In this document: one piece after another, positions 61,484 through 64,000 of the stretch
Numbering within the stretch: the first letter of the stretch is position 1
How the letters are laid out: every line of letters begins with the position of its first letter
From: an uncultured Treponema sp.
GTDB lineage: Bacteria; Spirochaetota; Spirochaetia; Treponematales; Treponemataceae
DNA: 64,000 nucleotides
Direction: 5' to 3'
Assembly: GCA_947166355.1 (NCBI GenBank)
Contig: CAMVDX010000002.1
Location: 124,001-188,000, forward strand
The notes under the pieces: generated by a model
What the model was told of the DNA's origin: nothing
Databases searched by the model: none
The model's input: the letters and a program-made list of their open reading frames with translations, nothing else
Program-made: the position numbers and the translations under genes

Positions 61484-61551
61484 AGATAGTTTTCACTAAT
61501 GCAAAGGTATCAGGACGGTCGAATGACCGTCTCAATCAATTATTATGGAGG
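61472..61551 (+). promoter_or_regulatory. Bipartite motif CTTTCA-N12-TTTTCA, hairpin and ribosome-binding site with no gene (copy 5)
   Basis: CTTTCA (61472-61477), 12 bases, TTTTCACTAATG (61490-61501), a perfect GACGGTC (61514-61520)/GACCGTC (61525-61531) stem and GGAGG (61547-61551) are all present, but no open reading frame follows. The only nearby ATG opens four codons. The rest of 61552-61760 shows no gene. This looks like the leader of a lost cassette. Confidence 0.7.
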
Positions 61552-61764
61552 TGTTTCTACTTACATAAGATAATGTCCTTAAAATAATGCTTCTGCTTTC
61601 TTTGAAGTTAGATTGATGTAAGAGTAATGTGCGTAAACTTTGGAGCTTTCGCCTGCTTCGTTTATTTACTGGTTCCAAAGTTTTTGCCAGAATGTAATTG
61701 ATTAAAAGCCCCTTTGAAGTTTACAATTCTGCTATAAAGTGTTAAAATAATTATTAACTAGAAC

Positions 61765-61772
61765 ACTAGTAT
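61765..61772 (+). promoter_or_regulatory. ACTAGTAT site overlapping the eda -10
   Basis: CACTAGTATACC contains TAGTAT (61767-61772) as a candidate -10 and shares ACTAGTAT with the uxaC promoter. The ribosome-binding site AAAGAGG follows before ATG 61795. A common regulator of uronate genes, perhaps of the GntR type, is inferred. Confidence 0.42.
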
Positions 61773-61794
61773 ACCACTTGCTAAAGAGGCATTT

Positions 61795-62433
61795 ATGAAC
61801 GATACATTGAAGCAGATTGGAGCAACAGGCATTGTTCCTGTCGTTGTTTTGAATAAGGTTGCAGACGCCGAGCCTTTGGCGGAAGCTCTGATTAAGGGCG
61901 GGCTCCCTTGTGCGGAGGTTACCTTCCGTACTGATGCGGCTGAAGAAAGCATTCGTGCTATTTCTAAGAAGTTCCCGGATATGTTTGTGGGCGCGGGCAC
62001 TGTTCTTACTACTGAACAGGTTGACCGGGCAATCGGCGCGGGCGCTAAGTTTATTGTTAGTCCGGGACTTAATCCTAAGGTTGTTGAATACTGTATCAAA
62101 AAGGGATACCCAATCACACCTGGTATTATGACTCCGACTGAGCTCGAGGTTGCGCTTGGTTTTGGTCTTGATGTTGTAAAGTTCTTCCCGGCAGAAAATG
62201 CGGGCGGTCTTAAGATGATTAAGGCTATGAGCGCTCCATACACTATGATGAAGTTCATGCCGACCGGTGGAATCAATGCGACAAACGTTCGCGACTACCT
62301 TGCCTGCAACAAGATTCTTGCCTGTGGCGGCAGCTGGATGGTGAAGGGAGACCTGATTAATTCAGGCAACTTCGCAGAAATCGAGAGATTAACTAGAGAA
62401 GCGAGTGAAATCGTAAAAGAGATTAGGGAATAG
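61795..62433 (+). CDS. eda: KDPG/KHG aldolase (2-dehydro-3-deoxy-phosphogluconate aldolase)
   Basis: 212 residues behind AAAGAGG. It cleaves 2-keto-3-deoxy-6-phosphogluconate to pyruvate and glyceraldehyde-3-phosphate. Visible are GIVPVVVLNKV, the catalytic-glutamate segment CAEVTFRTDAAEESI, FVGAGTVLT, FIVSPGLNPKVVEYC and the Schiff-base lysine in VVKFFPAENAGG; MPTGGINATN forms the phosphate site. It is followed by the KDG kinase after a 150-bp repeat spacer. Together with uxaC it completes uronate catabolism. Confidence 0.95.
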   Translation: MNDTLKQIGATGIVPVVVLNKVADAEPLAEALIKGGLPCAEVTFRTDAAEESIRAISKKFPDMFVGAGTVLTTEQVDRAIGAGAKFIVSPGLNPKVVEYCIKKGYPITPGIMTPTELEVALGFGLDVVKFFPAENAGGLKMIKAMSAPYTMMKFMPTGGINATNVRDYLACNKILACGGSWMVKGDLINSGNFAEIERLTREASEIVKEIRE

Positions 62434-62575
62434 GGAATAGTAAATAGGGAATAGTTTTTGGGGCGTTGCGGGGTGTCCCCGCTAGAAGGGGTAGCGAGCA
62501 ACGCAGTGCGAGCGAGGGGAAGGCTTTCCACTACCACTATTTACTATTCCCTGCCCCCTATCCCCTAAAAAAGGA
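62424..62575. repeat. Interspersed element between eda and kdgK
   Basis: GATTAGGGAATAGGGAATAG begins inside the eda stop region and is repeated once more, then a GC-rich core with GGCGTTGCGGGG, a CGGGGTGTCCCCG hairpin and GCAACGC, then ACTATTTACTATTCCC closing the element as the inverse of its start. It is related to 40584-40693. It separates two cistrons that would otherwise form one operon. Confidence 0.75.
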
Positions 62576-62583
62576 GATAAAAC

Positions 62584-63603
62584 ATGAAAGTAGTAACATT
62601 CGGTGAAATAATGCTTAGACTGGAACCTGAAGGATATTTCCGTTTTGTTCAGGTTGATAAAATGACTTCTACCTTTGGAGGCGGTGAGGCTAACGTTGCG
62701 GTTTCTCTTGCAAACTACGGGCTCGACGCTTATTACGTAACAAAGCTTCCAAAGCATGAAATCGGTCAGGCCGCAATCAACAGCCTGCGCCGCTATGGTG
62801 TAAATACATCTTACATTGTTCGCGGCGGTGACCGTGTAGGTATTTACTACAACGAGCGCGGAGCAAGTCAGCGCGGTTCAAAGTGTATTTACGACCGTGC
62901 CCACAGCTCTATCGCAGAAGCAAAGCCGGAAGACTTCAACTGGCCGGAAATTTTTAAGGACTGTAAATGGTTCCACCTTACAGGAATTACTCCGGCTCTT
63001 GGCGGAAACCTCGTACAGATTTGTATTGAAGCATGTAAGGCTGCAAAGGCTGCCGGTGCTACAGTAAGCTGCGACCTCAACTATCGCGGTAAGCTTTGGA
63101 CTCGTGAGCAGGCCCGCGAAGCAATGACAGAAATCTGTAAGTATGTAGACGTTTGTATTTCTAACGAGGAAGATGCAAAAGACGTATTCGGAATCGAAGC
63201 TGAAAACACAGATATCACCGGCGGAAAGCTCAACAAGGAAGGCTATAAATCAGTTGCAAAGCAGCTGGCAGACAAGTTCGGCTTTAAGAAGGTAGCAATT
63301 ACCCTCCGCACTTCTATCAACGCAAACCGCAATAACTGGGCTGCTCTTCTTTATGATGGAAAGGATTACTGCTTCAGCAAGGAATATGAAATGTACATCG
63401 TAGACCGTGTTGGTGGCGGCGACAGCTTTGGTGGCGGACTTATTTATGCTTTGCTCAACGGTAAATCAACACAGGATGCCGTAGAGTTTGCAGTTGCTGC
63501 AAGTTGTCTCAAGCACACTATCGAAGGTGACTACAACATGGTAAGCGTAGACGAAGTAGAAAAACTTGCTGCCGGAAACGGTTCAGGCCGCATCCAGCGC
63601 TAG
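62584..63603 (+). CDS. kdgK: 2-keto-3-deoxygluconate kinase (PfkB family)
   Basis: 339 residues behind AAAAGGAG. It phosphorylates 2-keto-3-deoxygluconate to KDPG, the substrate of the upstream aldolase. The PfkB family is shown by GEIMLRLEPEGYFRF at the start, the sugar-binding FGGGEANVAVSLANYGLDAY and the ATP/anion-hole motif VDRVGGGDSFGGGLIYALL, with the catalytic aspartate in GGGDSF. The HLTGITPALG and CDLNYRGKLW segments are typical of KDG kinases. C-ending codon use suggests good expression. Confidence 0.94.
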   Translation: MKVVTFGEIMLRLEPEGYFRFVQVDKMTSTFGGGEANVAVSLANYGLDAYYVTKLPKHEIGQAAINSLRRYGVNTSYIVRGGDRVGIYYNERGASQRGSKCIYDRAHSSIAEAKPEDFNWPEIFKDCKWFHLTGITPALGGNLVQICIEACKAAKAAGATVSCDLNYRGKLWTREQAREAMTEICKYVDVCISNEEDAKDVFGIEAENTDITGGKLNKEGYKSVAKQLADKFGFKKVAITLRTSINANRNNWAALLYDGKDYCFSKEYEMYIVDRVGGGDSFGGGLIYALLNGKSTQDAVEFAVAASCLKHTIEGDYNMVSVDEVEKLAAGNGSGRIQR

Positions 63604-63735
63604 CAGATTGCCACGTCGGCCTTCGGCCTCCTCGCAATGACGCGAGCTCGTCATTGCGAGCGGAGCGAAGCAATCAATAAATGGATTGCCACGTCGCTAC
63701 GCTTCTCGCAATGACGTAGTCTCGAAGCAATCCAT
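63604..63735. repeat. CGTCATTGCGAG-type interspersed repeats
   Basis: ATTGCCACGTCGGCCTTCGG, then CCTCGCAATGACG, CTCGTCATTGCGAGCGGAGC, GAAGCAATC and a second inverted unit fill the space after kdgK. The units are arranged as inverted repeats and would fold into long hairpins, one of which may terminate the operon. Related copies lie at 25957-26130. Confidence 0.82.
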
Positions 63736-63780
63736 AAAATCATAAATATTTTTTATTTTCAAAATTTATAAATATTTACT

Positions 63781-63809
63781 TTTACATTTACGAAATCATC
63801 GTGTATAAT
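63781..63809 (+). promoter_or_regulatory. Promoter of the cheR-like gene
   Basis: TTTACA (63781-63786), a 17-bp spacer and TATAAT (63804-63809), with the ATG 7 bases further and no ribosome-binding site: a near-consensus promoter giving a leaderless mRNA. Confidence 0.75.
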
Positions 63810-63816
63810 TAACGTT

Positions 63817-64000
63817 ATGTTAGATGTATTAAATGATGCCGATTACGAATTGTTCCGCAAGATTATTTATGATGAAAGCGGAATCACTTTTTCGGACACA
63901 AACAGATCTATTCTTGACAGCCGTATCAAAGAGATGCTCCGTAACAAGAACCTTGCTACACCTCAGGAGTATTATGCACTGATAACAAAGAATCCGGAAG
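63817..64000 (+). CDS. cheR: CheR-type methyltransferase, N-terminal part (runs off right edge)
   Basis: 61 codons are visible. They read MLDVLNDADYELFRKIIYDE, then SGITFSDTNRSILDSRIKEM and LRNKNLATPQEYYALI, matching the all-helical CheR N-terminal domain that binds receptor substrates. CheR methylates glutamates of chemotaxis receptors using S-adenosylmethionine. The catalytic domain lies outside the window. It is preceded by a leaderless-type promoter. Confidence 0.85.
   Translation, partial: MLDVLNDADYELFRKIIYDESGITFSDTNRSILDSRIKEMLRNKNLATPQEYYALITKNPE

Noticed and set aside
58470..61551. Integron-like gene cassette array, because short genes are separated by hairpins
   Set aside because: The hairpins lie upstream of each ribosome-binding site as leader structures, and I find no paired GTTRRRY/RYYYAAC core sites or integrase.

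Overview
The window looks like chromosomal DNA of a host-associated (rumen or gut type) spirochaete, most likely a Treponema. This is an inference from protein character (HD-GYP, EAL, LytTR and CheR proteins, a chemotaxis-receptor remnant, a hexuronate pathway), low-GC coding sequence and abundant short GC-rich interspersed repeats. No rRNA or other decisive marker is present. I see no tRNA or rRNA gene, insertion sequence or CRISPR array.

Layout. 1-4.0 kb (minus): a LytTR/DUF3021 pair behind a NapH-like iron-sulfur membrane protein, an exported protein and a TauE/SafE-like membrane protein. 4.2-5.5 kb: a nucleoside-phosphorylase-like gene and a small unknown gene. 5.5-14.5 kb: a stress/resistance neighbourhood with a WYL regulator, a SAP-domain protein, an ABC-F protein behind an apparent attenuator leader, a MATE exporter, a GyrI-like/VOC/DUF3781 operon, cardiolipin synthase and an SPL-type radical-SAM protein. 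Four of these genes have the same unusual promoter. 14.5-19.6 kb (minus): a two-ATPase, two-permease ABC exporter next to a GHKL kinase/LytTR regulator pair. 19.8-25.8 kb: DMT transporter, HD-GYP protein, esterase, Nudix hydrolase carrying a repeat inserted in frame, and glucose-6-phosphate isomerase. 26.2-34.2 kb: a signalling operon of one intact HD-GYP protein, a giant sensor lacking its phospho-acceptor histidine, and a degenerate HD protein. 34.3-47.9 kb: ArgR, an orphan antitoxin, an XRE regulator divergent from an exported protein across a large palindrome, a threonine-synthase-like protein lacking the catalytic lysine, an EAL protein, metabolic genes, a dead chemotaxis receptor, and uronate isomerase.

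47.9-61.6 kb is the accessory region. A minus-strand cluster (two DUF4230 proteins, an ankyrin protein, an AAA ATPase) diverges from a plus-strand operon of two unrecognised proteins and a 1216-residue P-loop/ankyrin (STAND-like) protein. Next come a uracil-DNA-glycosylase-like protein and several small or membrane proteins. Five transcription units here share a bipartite upstream motif, YTYTCA-N12-TTTTCA with exactly 12 nt between the halves, followed by a 5' hairpin. One copy now drives no gene.

61.8-64 kb: KDPG aldolase and 2-keto-3-deoxygluconate kinase complete the uronate route begun by uxaC at 45.5 kb, and the window ends inside a cheR-like gene. Many single genes have a -10 element only 6-9 bases before the start codon and no ribosome-binding site, which suggests leaderless mRNAs.
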